This document shows, in pieces, positions 31,258-39,956 of a stretch of 64,000 nucleotides of DNA (positions are counted from its first letter, which is position 1; every line of letters starts with the position of its first letter). Source of the stretch: Sphingopyxis sp. 113P3 (GTDB lineage: Bacteria > Pseudomonadota > Alphaproteobacteria > Sphingomonadales > Sphingomonadaceae); contig NZ_CP009452.1 in the NCBI RefSeq assembly GCF_001278035.1, positions 2,079,501 to 2,143,500 on the forward strand, written 5' to 3'. A program made the position numbers and the translations under genes. The notes under the pieces were generated by a model, which made no database searches, was not told where the DNA came from, and saw only the letters and a list, made by a program, of their open reading frames with translations.

Positions 31258-31959
31258 TCACCGGTCCCTTGCGCTCTGCTCGTTGATGTAATTCAATTCC
31301 TTCTGCGAGCCTTCGTCGCCGGGTATGATCGCAAAGCATTTGTCGAGCGCGGCACGGGCCTTGTCCCACTGGCGCAGTTCGGCGTGATTGAAAGCGATCC
31401 CGCGATAGGAGCGGCAGCGACGCGCGTTGCGGATGCTCTGAACTTCGGCCTTGTCCTCGATCACCAGATCAAGCGAGCGATCGTTCAACTGGCTCGCGCG
31501 CGTGAAGATTTCGAGCGACTTTTCCCATTGGCGCTGCGTCTTGTACCATTCGCCAAGTTCGGCCGCGAACTGGTCGTTGTCGGGATCCATGGCGGCTGCC
31601 GCTTCAAGATCAGACCCGGCTTCATCGTGGCGGCCGATGTCGACGAGGGCATATCCCCTGAGGAAATAGGCTGTGCAAATCAGGGGCAATATTGGGATAA
31701 TGGTTGCGCCTTCAACGGCCGCTGGCGGGTCACCCGGACCGGCGGAGCAGCCATATTGGGCGTTCGCACGGCGTTCAGCCTCGAAACGGGTGATGATCTC
31801 GCCCGTCTTGGCGATGGCCGGTTCATACTCCTTGGCGCTCAGGGCCTCGAACGCTTCCTCAAGGACGCGGGCGTCGGCCTCGTCCCGCGTCTCGGCCCAC
31901 GTGGGAGCCGCAACCAGGCCGAGGGTTCCAGCAAGGAACAGACGAACCAGTCGCAACAT
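31258..31959 (-). CDS. exported tetratricopeptide-repeat protein
   Basis: A 233-residue protein with a signal peptide (LRLVRLFLAGTLGLVAAPTWA, cleavage after AETR likely) and three TPR-like helical pairs: ALSAKEYEPAIAKTGEIITRFE, YFLRGYALVDIGRHDEAGSDLEAAAAMDPDN, and WYKTQRQWEKSLEIFTRASQLN, plus AFNHAELRQWDKARAALDKCFAIIPG. It should be a periplasmic scaffold; the partner is unknown. Several ATGs cluster at the start; I take 31959, five bases after GGGGAG. Confidence 0.75.
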   Translation of the reverse strand: MLRLVRLFLAGTLGLVAAPTWAETRDEADARVLEEAFEALSAKEYEPAIAKTGEIITRFEAERRANAQYGCSAGPGDPPAAVEGATIIPILPLICTAYFLRGYALVDIGRHDEAGSDLEAAAAMDPDNDQFAAELGEWYKTQRQWEKSLEIFTRASQLNDRSLDLVIEDKAEVQSIRNARRCRSYRGIAFNHAELRQWDKARAALDKCFAIIPGDEGSQKELNYINEQSARDR

Positions 31960-32128
31960 CATTCTCCCCATGAACCACGCGGGACCCTGTGCGCTGGAGC
32001 GGGCTTTTTACAAGCCAGAAAATTATTGGTTCTTCTTGCCTTCGACCGCTGGGCATTGCCCAAAGGGTGATGCCATGCGATGCGCCAGGGCAGGATCGGC
32101 CAAAGGCCATGACGCCGGAGAAAATGAT

Positions 32129-32443
32129 TTGAGCGACCGTTACACCGACAAGCCCTTCCTGCGGTTCGTTGACGCCTATGTGCTGCGTGCGATCGGGCAT
32201 CTCGACGAGGCCACCGACACTTATTGCAAGGCGATGGTTCCCAACCTCGAAAGAAGCTTCGGTATCAAGGGCACATGGCCCGAAATCGTCGAGAAGCAAA
32301 TGAAGTTTCCGCCGGATCTGTCCGCGCAAATCCGCCGGATCTGGGAGGAAGGCAAGGCCCGCTTCGAGGCGGGCAATGGCGAAGCGGCCGATCCGGTGCA
32401 ATTTGCGATGATCTTCGTCGACCGGAATTTTGGCCGCGCCTGA
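32129..32443 (+). CDS. conserved hypothetical protein
   Basis: A 104-residue protein that I do not assign to a named family. The TTG at 32129 is chosen: GGAG lies 8 bases upstream and the sequence before it is not coding-like. It reads SDRYTDKPFLRFVDAYVLRAIGHLDEATDTYC, then a helical, charged C-terminal half (IWEEGKARFEAGNGEAADPVQFAMIFVDRNF). No signal peptide or membrane segment, so it is cytoplasmic. It stands alone before the toxin-antitoxin pair. Confidence 0.65.
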   Translation: MSDRYTDKPFLRFVDAYVLRAIGHLDEATDTYCKAMVPNLERSFGIKGTWPEIVEKQMKFPPDLSAQIRRIWEEGKARFEAGNGEAADPVQFAMIFVDRNFGRA

Positions 32444-32459
32444 CACTGCATGCTTGCAT

Positions 32460-32480
32460 TGATATCATGATATGATATCA
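32460..32480. promoter_or_regulatory. toxin-antitoxin operator: two TGATATCA palindromes
   Basis: Two copies of the 8-base palindrome TGATATCA (32460-32467 and 32473-32480), start to start 13 bases, lie directly before the antitoxin start. A -10-like TATGAT (32471-32476) falls between them. Antitoxins of the ribbon-helix-helix type typically bind such paired sites to repress their own operon. The start codon is so close that the mRNA may be leaderless. Confidence 0.65.
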
Positions 32481-32484
32481 AGAT

Positions 32485-32712
32485 ATGATGCGCTTTCTTG
32501 CGGACATTCCAGACTGCGATGTCGAATGGCTCGACGCGCTTGCAGAGGAACAGGGTGTGTCGCGCGCCGAGCTCGTGCGACGGGCCGTCGCCTCCTTCCG
32601 CGCCGAGGTTTCGGGCGACGCGATCGACAACGCGTTCGGCATCTGGCGTGACCGCGCCGATATTAGCGATGGTCTTGCATATCAACGGCGTTTGCGCGGC
32701 GAGGCCGAATGA
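32485..32712 (+). CDS. ribbon-helix-helix antitoxin
   Basis: A 75-residue antitoxin. The N-terminal MRFLADIPDCDVEWLDALAEEQGVSRAELVRRAVASFRAE has the strand-helix-helix pattern of CopG/Arc-type DNA-binding domains. The C-terminal part (GIWRDRADISDGLAYQRRLRGEAE) should wrap and block the toxin. The stop overlaps the toxin start (ATGA), typical of VapBC operons. It is predicted to repress its own promoter through the palindromes just upstream. Confidence 0.82.
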   Translation: MMRFLADIPDCDVEWLDALAEEQGVSRAELVRRAVASFRAEVSGDAIDNAFGIWRDRADISDGLAYQRRLRGEAE

Positions 32713-33077
32713 TCGACGCGCAATTTGACAGCGATATCCTCATCGACGCGCTCAAAGGCGTCGAGGCCGCGCGCAGCGAGATCCGCCGCGCGGGGCGCAA
32801 GAGCATTAGCCGCGTCAGCTGGGCGGAGGTGATGTCGGCCGCCGACGCGCCGACGCTGAAGGCCGTGGAGGCCTTTCTTGCCTGCTTCCAGATCGAGGAA
32901 ATCGGCGACGCGGTCGCGCGGCGCGCCGCCGCGCTCCGCGCCGAGCGCAAGGGGCTGACGATGGCCGATGCCTTCGTCCTCGCGACGGCGCAGCTGAGCG
33001 GACGCATTCTCGTTACACGCAATATCAAGGTGTTTCCGGCAACGATGCCGGGTATTCGCATCCCCTACACACTCTAG
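32709..33077 (+). CDS. PIN-domain ribonuclease toxin (VapC-like)
   Basis: A 122-residue PIN-domain toxin, a metal-dependent RNase that in VapC relatives cuts tRNA or rRNA. The acidic active site is visible: DSDILIDAL near residues 7-15, E in SRVSWAEVMSA, and D in LTMADAFVLATAQLSG near residue 85. ILVTRNIKVFPA is the usual final strand. It overlaps the antitoxin gene by 4 bases and ends 17 bases before glmS, so a transcript could run on into glmS. Confidence 0.85.
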   Translation: MIDAQFDSDILIDALKGVEAARSEIRRAGRKSISRVSWAEVMSAADAPTLKAVEAFLACFQIEEIGDAVARRAAALRAERKGLTMADAFVLATAQLSGRILVTRNIKVFPATMPGIRIPYTL

Positions 33078-33094
33078 AAGAAAGCATCGGCACC

Positions 33095-34918
33095 ATGTGC
33101 GGAATCATCGGAATCATCGGCAGGGATCAGGTGGCAGACCGGCTGGTCGATGGCCTCAAGCGCATGGAGTATCGCGGCTATGATTCGGCGGGCGTGTGTA
33201 CCGTCGAAGGCGGGCAGCTGGTCCGCCGGCGCGCCGAGGGCAAACTCGCTAATCTGGTCAGGGAACTTGGCGGCAACCCCGCGCCCGGCACGGTCGGCAT
33301 CGCGCACACACGCTGGGCGACGCACGGCGCGCCCACGACCAGCAACGCCCACCCCCATGCCACAGGCGAGGTCGCGCTCGTTCACAACGGTATCATCGAG
33401 AATTTCAAGCCGCTGCGCGAAGGGCTCCAGGCGCGCGGCCATCGTTTCGAGAGCGAGACCGATACCGAGGTCGTCGCGCACCTTGTGAGCGAACAGGTGG
33501 AAGCAGGCCTGTCGCCGCAGGATGCCGTCAAAGCGGTGCTGCCGCAGCTGCGCGGCGCTTTTGCGCTCGCCATCGCCTTTCGTCAGCACCCGGACCTCTT
33601 GATCGGCGCGCGGCTCGGCTCGCCGCTGGTCGTCGGCTATGGCGAGGGCGAGACCTATTTGGGCTCGGACGCGCTCGCGCTCGCGCCGCTCACCCAAAGA
33701 ATTGCCTATCTCGAGGAAGGCGACTGGGTCATCATCAGCCGTGAAGGCGCGCAGATTTTCGACAGCGAAAACAATCCCGTGGCACGCGAAATTACCACGA
33801 GCGGCGTGTCGGCAGCGACAATCGAGAAGGGCAATTACCGTCACTATATGCAAAAGGAGATTTTCGAGCAGCCGGTCGTGGTCGCACAGACGCTCTCCTC
33901 CTACATCCGCCCGCTCGAGCAGACGGTCGCGCTGCCGCAGATGGATTTCGATCTCTCGGCGATCGACCGCATCACGATTGTCGCGTGCGGCACCAGCTAC
34001 TATGCCGGGATGGTCGCCAAATATTGGTTCGAAACCTTCGCGCGCGTCCCTGTCGACATCGACGTCGCCTCCGAGTTTCGCTACCGCGACCCGGTGCTTC
34101 AGCCCGGCGGCCTTGCGCTTTTCATCTCGCAGTCGGGTGAGACCGCGGACACGCTCGCGGCCTTGCGCCACTGCAAGGCGCAGGGGCAGACGATCGCGGT
34201 CGTCGTCAACGTGCCAACGAGCAGCATGGCGCGCGAGGCCGATCTGCTGCTTCCCACCCATGCAGGCCCCGAGATCGGTGTCGCCTCGACCAAGGCCTTC
34301 ACCTGCCAGCTCGCTGTCCTTGCCGCGCTCGCCGCGCACCTTGCGCTTCGCAAGGGCAAGCTCAGCGCCGAAGAGGAGCGCGAAATCGTCCGCCACCTGA
34401 TCGAGGCGCCCGCAGCGCTCAATGCCGCGCTCGCGCACGACGAGGACATATCCGCGATGGCGCATCTCGTCGCCCCGGCGCGCGATGTCCTCTACCTGGG
34501 GCGCGGGCCCGACTATCCGCTGGCGCTGGAGGGCGCCCTCAAACTGAAGGAAATCAGCTATATCCATGCTGAAGGCTACGCGTCGGGAGAAATGAAGCAC
34601 GGCCCCATTGCGCTCATCGACGAGGCCGTGCCGGTCGTCGTTCTCGCGCCTTCAGGCCCGCTCTTTGAAAAGACGGTGAGCAACATGCAGGAGGTCCGCG
34701 CGCGCGGCGGCAAGGTCGTGCTCATCAGCGATGCAGAAGGTCTCGCTGAGGCCGGCGAAGGCTGCCTTGCAACGATCGAGATGCCCAAGGTCCACCCGCT
34801 CATCGCACCGCTCGTCTACGCGGTACCCGTCCAGCTTCTCGCCTATCACGTCGCGGTCGCAAAGGGCACCGATGTCGACCAGCCGCGCAATCTTGCAAAA
34901 TCGGTGACGGTTGAATGA
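33095..34918 (+). CDS. glmS: glutamine--fructose-6-phosphate aminotransferase (isomerizing)
   Basis: A 607-residue enzyme that makes glucosamine-6-phosphate, the entry to amino sugars. The N-terminal glutaminase begins MCGIIGIIG (Cys2 nucleophile) with RMEYRGYDSAG and TRWATHGAPTTSNAHPH. Two SIS domains follow: ACGTSYYAGMVAKYWFE, SQSGETADTLAAL and the second with LGRGPDYPLALEGALKLKEISYIHAEGYASGEMKHGPIALID. The C-terminus ends DQPRNLAKSVTVE, as in all GlmS. It overlaps the next gene by 4 bases. No glmS ribozyme is seen upstream. Confidence 0.96.
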   Translation: MCGIIGIIGRDQVADRLVDGLKRMEYRGYDSAGVCTVEGGQLVRRRAEGKLANLVRELGGNPAPGTVGIAHTRWATHGAPTTSNAHPHATGEVALVHNGIIENFKPLREGLQARGHRFESETDTEVVAHLVSEQVEAGLSPQDAVKAVLPQLRGAFALAIAFRQHPDLLIGARLGSPLVVGYGEGETYLGSDALALAPLTQRIAYLEEGDWVIISREGAQIFDSENNPVAREITTSGVSAATIEKGNYRHYMQKEIFEQPVVVAQTLSSYIRPLEQTVALPQMDFDLSAIDRITIVACGTSYYAGMVAKYWFETFARVPVDIDVASEFRYRDPVLQPGGLALFISQSGETADTLAALRHCKAQGQTIAVVVNVPTSSMAREADLLLPTHAGPEIGVASTKAFTCQLAVLAALAAHLALRKGKLSAEEEREIVRHLIEAPAALNAALAHDEDISAMAHLVAPARDVLYLGRGPDYPLALEGALKLKEISYIHAEGYASGEMKHGPIALIDEAVPVVVLAPSGPLFEKTVSNMQEVRARGGKVVLISDAEGLAEAGEGCLATIEMPKVHPLIAPLVYAVPVQLLAYHVAVAKGTDVDQPRNLAKSVTVE

Positions 34919-35328
34919 GCTGGGAGGCGCATTGCCATTGTGGCGGCGTGTCGGTGCGCCTCGCCCGCGCGCCCGAAGAAATCGCCGAATGCAACTGCTC
35001 GCTCTGCTTTTCGCACGGAATCCTCTGGGCCTATTATTCGCCGCGTGATGTCGTGATCGCGGGCGAGACGCGGACCTACAATCGCGCCGATCGCGAAAAT
35101 CCGAACTCGGACCTCCATTTCTGCCCGGCCTGCGGCTGCACGAGCCACTGGTCGGCAACCGAGGGTCTCAAGCAGCGCATGGGCGGGGAGGTGGATTTCA
35201 TGGGGGTCAATATGCGCCTCTTTGCGCCTGCGCAGCTTAGCGGGTTGAAGCTGATCTTTCCCGATGGCCTCAGCTGGTCGGGCGAGGGGCCCTGGGACCA
35301 TGCGCGGGCGCCGGGGGTGATGCCTTGA
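34915..35328 (+). CDS. GFA family (glutathione-dependent formaldehyde-activating-like) protein
   Basis: A 137-residue zinc-binding protein of the GFA/CENP-V fold. The zinc ligands are visible: CHCGGVSV near residues 7-14, CNCSLCFSHG near 27-34, and CPACGCTSHW near 70. The family is named for a glutathione-formaldehyde enzyme, but most members are uncharacterised, so no reaction is claimed. It is translationally coupled to glmS (ATGA) and is followed 4 bases later by a HAD phosphatase gene. Confidence 0.82.
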   Translation: MSWEAHCHCGGVSVRLARAPEEIAECNCSLCFSHGILWAYYSPRDVVIAGETRTYNRADRENPNSDLHFCPACGCTSHWSATEGLKQRMGGEVDFMGVNMRLFAPAQLSGLKLIFPDGLSWSGEGPWDHARAPGVMP

Positions 35329-35332
35329 TCCC

Positions 35333-35995
35333 ATGCCATTTGCTGCGATCATTTTCGACTTCGACGGCGTCATCGCCGACAGCGAGGTACGCGCGAACCA
35401 GACGCTTGCCGAGAGCCTGACGGCAATCGGCCTGCCGACCAGCTACGAGGATTGTCTGCGCGACTATTATGGTCACAACTGGCAGGAAACGCAGCGGCGG
35501 ATCGAGGCGCGGCTCGGCCGCGCGCTTCCTGCCGACTTTCGTGAGCAGCACCGCGAACGCGCACGAGCGCGCTTCGCCGATGGCTTCGCCCCAGTTCCCG
35601 GTGCGCCCGAGTTTCTGGCGTCGCTTGCAGGTCCGCGCGCGGTCGCCTCGTCGAGCAGCCCCGCCTATATCGCGGCGTCGCTCGATCGCTTCGGGCTCGC
35701 GCATCATTTCGGGGCCCATGTCTATAGCGCCGACGGCTGGGAGCGGGGCAAACCCTATCCCGACATCTATCTTGCCGCCGCGAAAGGCCTGAAGGTCGAT
35801 CCCGCCGCCTGCCTTGCGATCGAGGATTCGCCGACCGGAGCGCTCGCAGCGCTCGCGGCGGGGATGCAGGTGGTGGGCTTTTGCGGCGCCGGGCATATCT
35901 CCGACCGCGCAGCGCATGGTGCGCGGCTGCGCGAGCTTGGCGTGCATCATGTCGCGCACAGCTTCGATGAGATACGGGTCGCGGCGGTCCCCTGA
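35333..35995 (+). CDS. HAD-superfamily hydrolase, beta-phosphoglucomutase-like
   Basis: A 220-residue HAD enzyme, subfamily IA. Motif I is IIFDFDGVIADSEVRANQ (nucleophile Asp near residue 9), followed by a helical cap, motif II AVASSSSPAYI, the motif III lysine in GKPYPDIYLAAAKGL and motif IV CLAIEDSPTGALAALAAGM. The SPTG text resembles sugar-phosphate phosphatases and mutases. It lies in the glmS-GFA transcript, which hints at sugar-phosphate metabolism, but the substrate is open. Confidence 0.82.
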   Translation: MPFAAIIFDFDGVIADSEVRANQTLAESLTAIGLPTSYEDCLRDYYGHNWQETQRRIEARLGRALPADFREQHRERARARFADGFAPVPGAPEFLASLAGPRAVASSSSPAYIAASLDRFGLAHHFGAHVYSADGWERGKPYPDIYLAAAKGLKVDPAACLAIEDSPTGALAALAAGMQVVGFCGAGHISDRAAHGARLRELGVHHVAHSFDEIRVAAVP

Positions 35996-36208
35996 GGCGA
36001 TACCTTGCCGCTCCAGCCGCGACCCACCTTGACGAGAGGGCGGGGCGCGCAGGCAAGAAAATCCTGTCTTCTAAAAGAGGTGTCGGTTAGCTTGCCCCAG
36101 GGCAGGCCCGCCCCGCCGATGCGCGGCTGCGCGCGCGCGGGAGATCGCGCGGGCAGCCCCCTGAGAATTTTTTGCGCCTTTCCCCCAAAGGCTTGAAGGA
36201 GAGACACG

Positions 36209-37078
36209 ATGTGCAACGAGATCACCCAGGCCGACCTTGACCGAGCCGGGCTCCCGGTACGGCGGCGTGCCTTCGGCGCGCTGGTGGGCGCGGGGACGCT
36301 TGCCTCGATACTTCCAGCGGCCGCCTGCGCCGCTGTCGGCGTAGTGGGACGCGATGTGTCGATCACCACGGCGGACGGCACCGTTGACGCCTATTTTGCA
36401 GCGCCAGGGGAAGGCAAACATCCCGCCGTTCTGATCTGGCCCGATATCCGCGGCTTGCGCCCCGCATTCCGCCAGATGGCGGACAGGCTGGCGGGCGAGG
36501 GTTATGCCGTCTTGTGCGTGAACCCCTTTTATCGCTGGGCGAAGTCACCGGTGGTCTATGCGGGCCATGATTTCGACGACCCCGAGGTCCGCGAGACGCT
36601 GTTCGGCTATCTGAGACAGCTCGACAAGGCGGCGGTTACGACCGACGCGGCAGCGCATCTTGCGTTTCTCGATGCGCAAAAGGAGGTCGATACCGCGAAA
36701 GGGATCGGCACCGCAGGCTATTGCATGGGCGGGCCGATGGTCATCTACACCGCCGCGCTCAGCCCCGAGCGAGTGAAGGCCGCTGCGAGTTTCCACGGCG
36801 CGAGCGTCGGAACGGACCAGCCTGACAGCCCGCACCTGCTGATACCCGGCACACAGGCAGGGTTCCTCTTTGCGATCGCAGAGAATGACGATGAGCAGAA
36901 TCCCGAGGAAAAAACGCGCCTCAAGGCCGTGCTCGACCAGCGTCCGCAATGGCATGAGGTCGAGGTTTACGAGGGCGCGCTCCATGGCTGGTGCCCGCCG
37001 GACGGGCGAGCCTATAATGAAGCGGCCGCGGAGAAGGCGTGGAGCCGGATGCTCACGCTGTTCAAGGCTGCGCTCTGA
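36209..37078 (+). CDS. dienelactone hydrolase family protein, probably exported
   Basis: A 289-residue alpha/beta hydrolase of the dienelactone hydrolase type. The nucleophile elbow GYCMGG carries the family's Cys near residue 172, the catalytic His is in GALHGWCPPD and the acid in FAIAENDDEQ. The N-terminus has RRRAFGALVGAGTLASILPAAACA, a twin-arginine-like signal, so it may be exported by Tat. CarbOxylester or lactone substrates are typical; the specific one is unknown. Single gene with AAGGAGAGA upstream. Confidence 0.83.
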   Translation: MCNEITQADLDRAGLPVRRRAFGALVGAGTLASILPAAACAAVGVVGRDVSITTADGTVDAYFAAPGEGKHPAVLIWPDIRGLRPAFRQMADRLAGEGYAVLCVNPFYRWAKSPVVYAGHDFDDPEVRETLFGYLRQLDKAAVTTDAAAHLAFLDAQKEVDTAKGIGTAGYCMGGPMVIYTAALSPERVKAAASFHGASVGTDQPDSPHLLIPGTQAGFLFAIAENDDEQNPEEKTRLKAVLDQRPQWHEVEVYEGALHGWCPPDGRAYNEAAAEKAWSRMLTLFKAAL

Positions 37079-37098
37079 CGCCTTCGTCTTTGGACGCG

Positions 37099-37671
37099 AT
37101 GCAGGTCGATTTCATCAAGACGGGCGATCGCCGCTACAGCGTGCGGATCCGCCGCAATGGCGCGCCGGCGCTGATCATGGATCCCGCGCCCGGGTTCGAC
37201 CCTGACCTGCCGCATGACATGGTACACTTCGTCGCCGAAGGGGTCCTGGGGCTGAAAGGGGGCGTCTTCGGCCAGATCGCGGCCGGGGGCAATGCCGGCG
37301 GCTTTCGCATCGAGACGCCGGACGGCGGGCGCGACGCAAAGGCGCATCGCCGTGCGGTCCGCAAGCAGGCTGCCCGAGGGGAAAAGCTGGTAAAGGAGCA
37401 AGGCCGCGACGGCGTGCTCTCCGAACTCGCCGCCTTCCTGTTCGACGTCGCATGGCGCTGCCGCTCGCGTCCTGATAGCGCAGCGCAGCAGGCCGCGCTC
37501 GGCGAGGCAGAGCGTGTGCGCGCATCGCTCGGCGCCGAGGAAAGGGCACGCCTCGACGCGGCCGCCCCGCGCGTGTTTCGTCACTTCGACAGGCTGTCCG
37601 CGGCGTGGCGGGCGCTGCCGTCCGGTGAGGCGCTCGCGCTCGAATGGCCGAGCCTCGAGCAGGTCGGCTAG
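37099..37671 (+). CDS. conserved hypothetical protein
   Basis: A 190-residue cytoplasmic protein whose family I do not recognise. The N-terminal half reads MQVDFIKTGDRRYSVRIRRNGAPALIMDPAPGFDPDLPHDMVHFVAEGVLGLKGGVFGQIAAGG and looks compact. The C-terminal half is helical and rich in Arg, Glu and Ala. The His-Asp pair in LPHDMVHFVAE is striking but unassigned. I start at ATG 37099; earlier in-frame ATG codons fall inside the preceding gene. Convergent with the aldo/keto reductase gene. Confidence 0.7.
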   Translation: MQVDFIKTGDRRYSVRIRRNGAPALIMDPAPGFDPDLPHDMVHFVAEGVLGLKGGVFGQIAAGGNAGGFRIETPDGGRDAKAHRRAVRKQAARGEKLVKEQGRDGVLSELAAFLFDVAWRCRSRPDSAAQQAALGEAERVRASLGAEERARLDAAAPRVFRHFDRLSAAWRALPSGEALALEWPSLEQVG

Positions 37672-37672
37672 C

Positions 37673-38689
37673 TCATCCCATCGGGTATCGGATATCCTTG
37701 CCGACCTGGTTCAGCGCCTTCATCACATCCTCGCCAAGCTCGAGGTCGATCGCATCGAGGATCGGATCGAGCTGGTCTTCCGCGCTTACCCCCACGATCG
37801 TCGAGGCGACGAAGTCGTGCTGCTTCGACCAGGCGGTTGCCATCGTCACCGGGTGCAGCCCCGCCTCAGCGGCGATAGCGAGATAGCGCTCGGTTGCGGC
37901 GAGCGATCTTTCGTTGACGAAGCGGCGGGCCATCGCGGCCTGCCGTCCCGGCATTTCAAGGTAGCGTGAGAAGCGCGCGCCCTCGGGCATCGCGCCATCC
38001 TGATATTTTCCCGAGAGTACGCCGCCGGCAAGCGGCGAATAGGGGATGAGGCTTACCCCTTCCTGGCGGCTCGCCTGTGCCAGTTCATCCTCGAAGCGGC
38101 GGTTGTTGAGGCTGAAATTATTCTGGATCGTCTCGTAGCGAGCAAGACCCAGCCTTTCGGACGCGCCGAGCGCCTTCATCAGTCCCCAGCTCGTCTCGTT
38201 CGAACAGCCAAGGATGCGGACCTTGCCCTCGCGGACCAGCTCGTCGAGCGCCTCCATCACCGCATCGTAAGGCGCGTGATGGTCGGGCCAGTGGGTCTGG
38301 TAAAGGTCGATATAGTCGGTCTGGAGGCGCATGAGGCTCCCCTCGACGGCGCTTCGGATATGATGACGGTCGAGTGCGGTCGTGCCGCCCCGGCAGGGCG
38401 ACTTGAACCAGACGTGGCTCGGACCTGAGACCTTGGTCGCGAGGATGATCGCGTCGCGGCTTTTTGTTTTCAGCCAGCGCCCGACAATCTCTTCGGTGCG
38501 TCCGACCCACTTGGTATCGGGGGGCACCGGATAACCCTCGGCGGTGTCAAAGAAGTTGATTCCCACCTCGAAACTGCGATCGAGAACGCGCATCGCGACC
38601 CCTTCGTCGGCCTGGCTGCCGAAGGTCATCGTTCCCATGCAGATGTCGGACACATGGATGGCGCTTCGGCCAAGGCGGCGGCTTTTCAT
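37673..38689 (-). CDS. aldo/keto reductase (Tas-like)
   Basis: A 338-residue NADPH-dependent oxidoreductase with a (beta/alpha)8 barrel. The catalytic tetrad residues are visible: Asp and Tyr in [10 protein letters not shown], Lys in ILATKVSGP and His in YQTHWPDH. The cofactor end carries [21 protein letters not shown]. The [19 protein letters not shown] insert matches the Tas subgroup. I use the ATG at 38689 ([24 protein letters not shown]), the family start. Substrate unknown. Confidence 0.88.
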   Translation of the reverse strand: MKSRRLGRSAIHVSDICMGTMTFGSQADEGVAMRVLDRSFEVGINFFDTAEGYPVPPDTKWVGRTEEIVGRWLKTKSRDAIILATKVSGPSHVWFKSPCRGGTTALDRHHIRSAVEGSLMRLQTDYIDLYQTHWPDHHAPYDAVMEALDELVREGKVRILGCSNETSWGLMKALGASERLGLARYETIQNNFSLNNRRFEDELAQASRQEGVSLIPYSPLAGGVLSGKYQDGAMPEGARFSRYLEMPGRQAAMARRFVNERSLAATERYLAIAAEAGLHPVTMATAWSKQHDFVASTIVGVSAEDQLDPILDAIDLELGEDVMKALNQVGKDIRYPMG

Positions 38690-38755
38690 CGGCTCTCGTC
38701 TCCGTTCGGCGGCAAGGGAGCGCCGTGCATAGGTTGCAGGCAGCAACCTTGCAAA

Positions 38756-39346
38756 TCAGATCAGCAGCGCAAGCGATCCGACCAGCAGGGCCGCCATGGT
38801 CCAGTTGAAACTGCGCAGGCGCGCCGGGCTGGAAAGCCAGCGGCGCAGCGCCTGCCCCATCACCGCCCAGAGACTGGTCGAGGGAAGGTTGATGAGGCCG
38901 AAGATTGCAGCGACGAAGAGGGTGGCAGCGAGATCGCGGTCGGGGGCGTAGAGAGCAATCGCGGTCAGCGCCATCGACCAAGCCTTGGGGTTTACCCACT
39001 GGAAGAGCATTGCCTCGAGAAAGCGCATCGGCTTGCCGCGCGCCTTTCCTCCAGTTTCGGGCGCGGCGGCATGCGCCATTTTCCAGGCGAGCCACAGGAG
39101 ATAGGCGATGCTCACCCCTTTCAAGACCAGGTTCAATAGCGGGAAAAGGTCGAAGAGCTGCATCAGCCCGACGCCCACAAGAATGATCATCAGCGTGAAT
39201 CCGGCGCCGACGCCGAGCGCGTGCGGCAGGGTGCGGCGAAGGCCGAAATTGGCGCCCGACGCCATGAGCATCATATTGTTCGGACCTGGCGTGATCGAGG
39301 TGACGAGCGCGAACGCTGCGAGCGCGGCGAGGGAGGCTTGTTCCAT
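38756..39346 (-). CDS. LysE/RhtB-family amino-acid exporter
   Basis: A 196-residue inner-membrane exporter with about six membrane segments. It begins with LAAFALVTSITPGPNNMMLMASGANFGLRRTLPHALGVGAGF, the hallmark SITPGPNN of LysE/RhtB proteins, and has FQWVNPKAWSMALT, also conserved. Divergent from an Lrp/AsnC regulator gene 73 bases away, which by common pattern controls it. Confidence 0.9.
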   Translation of the reverse strand: MEQASLAALAAFALVTSITPGPNNMMLMASGANFGLRRTLPHALGVGAGFTLMIILVGVGLMQLFDLFPLLNLVLKGVSIAYLLWLAWKMAHAAAPETGGKARGKPMRFLEAMLFQWVNPKAWSMALTAIALYAPDRDLAATLFVAAIFGLINLPSTSLWAVMGQALRRWLSSPARLRSFNWTMAALLVGSLALLI

Positions 39347-39419
39347 GCGGGCAATATAATTCGGTTCCGACGAAGAATGGTTGCAAACTTGCCTTCGTGT
39401 TGACTAAAATGTGCAATCA

Positions 39420-39872
39420 ATGACCGACATCGATGCCCTTGACCGAAAGATATTGCGCGAGCTCGCGCACGAAGGGCGAATCTCCAACCTCGATCTTGCG
39501 GGCCGGGTGGGATTATCGCCTTCGGCATGCCTGCGCCGCGTACAGGAGCTCGAGCGCAGCGGTGTCATCAAGGGCTATCGGGCTCGCATCGACCCCGCGC
39601 GGGTGGGGACCGGCTTTATCGCCTATGTGACGGTAGGTCTCTCGCGTCACACCAAGGATGCGCAAGCGGGGTTCGAAGCGGCCATCGCCGACGCGCCAGA
39701 AGTGCGCGAATGCCACAATGTCACCGGATCGATCGAATATCTGCTGCGCGTCGAGGCGGCGGACCTTGCCGCCTACAAGCATTTCCACACCGAGGTTCTG
39801 GGCGTGCTGCCGCAGGTGAATGCGATCACCACCTATGTGCTCATGGATTCGCCCAAGGATGAGCGCGGCTGA
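39420..39872 (+). CDS. Lrp/AsnC-family transcriptional regulator
   Basis: A 150-residue amino-acid-responsive regulator. The N-terminal winged helix reads MTDIDALDRKILRELAHEGRISNLDLAGRVGLSPSACLRRVQELERSGVIKGYRA; the C-terminal RAM domain contains AYVTVGL, EVRECHNVTGSIEYLLRVEAADLAAYKHF. Divergent from the LysE-type exporter, so it probably senses an amino acid and switches on export. I start at ATG 39420; an in-frame GTG three codons earlier is possible. Confidence 0.9.
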   Translation: MTDIDALDRKILRELAHEGRISNLDLAGRVGLSPSACLRRVQELERSGVIKGYRARIDPARVGTGFIAYVTVGLSRHTKDAQAGFEAAIADAPEVRECHNVTGSIEYLLRVEAADLAAYKHFHTEVLGVLPQVNAITTYVLMDSPKDERG

Positions 39873-39956
39873 TCGGGAGCGGAGGCAAAACGGCGCCCCG
39901 CAGCGCGATGGCCAGCAGAGGTTGAACCCGCGGCCGCGACACCGCATATCGGTTTC

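Noticed and set aside
31673..32128. Upstream extension of the 104-residue hypothetical protein
   Set aside because: It overlaps the TPR gene on the other strand, has no ribosome site, and its sequence is not coding-like.
34980..35330. GFA protein as a confirmed formaldehyde-detoxification enzyme
   Set aside because: Only the zinc-fold cysteines are visible; most family members are uncharacterised, so the specific reaction is not claimed.
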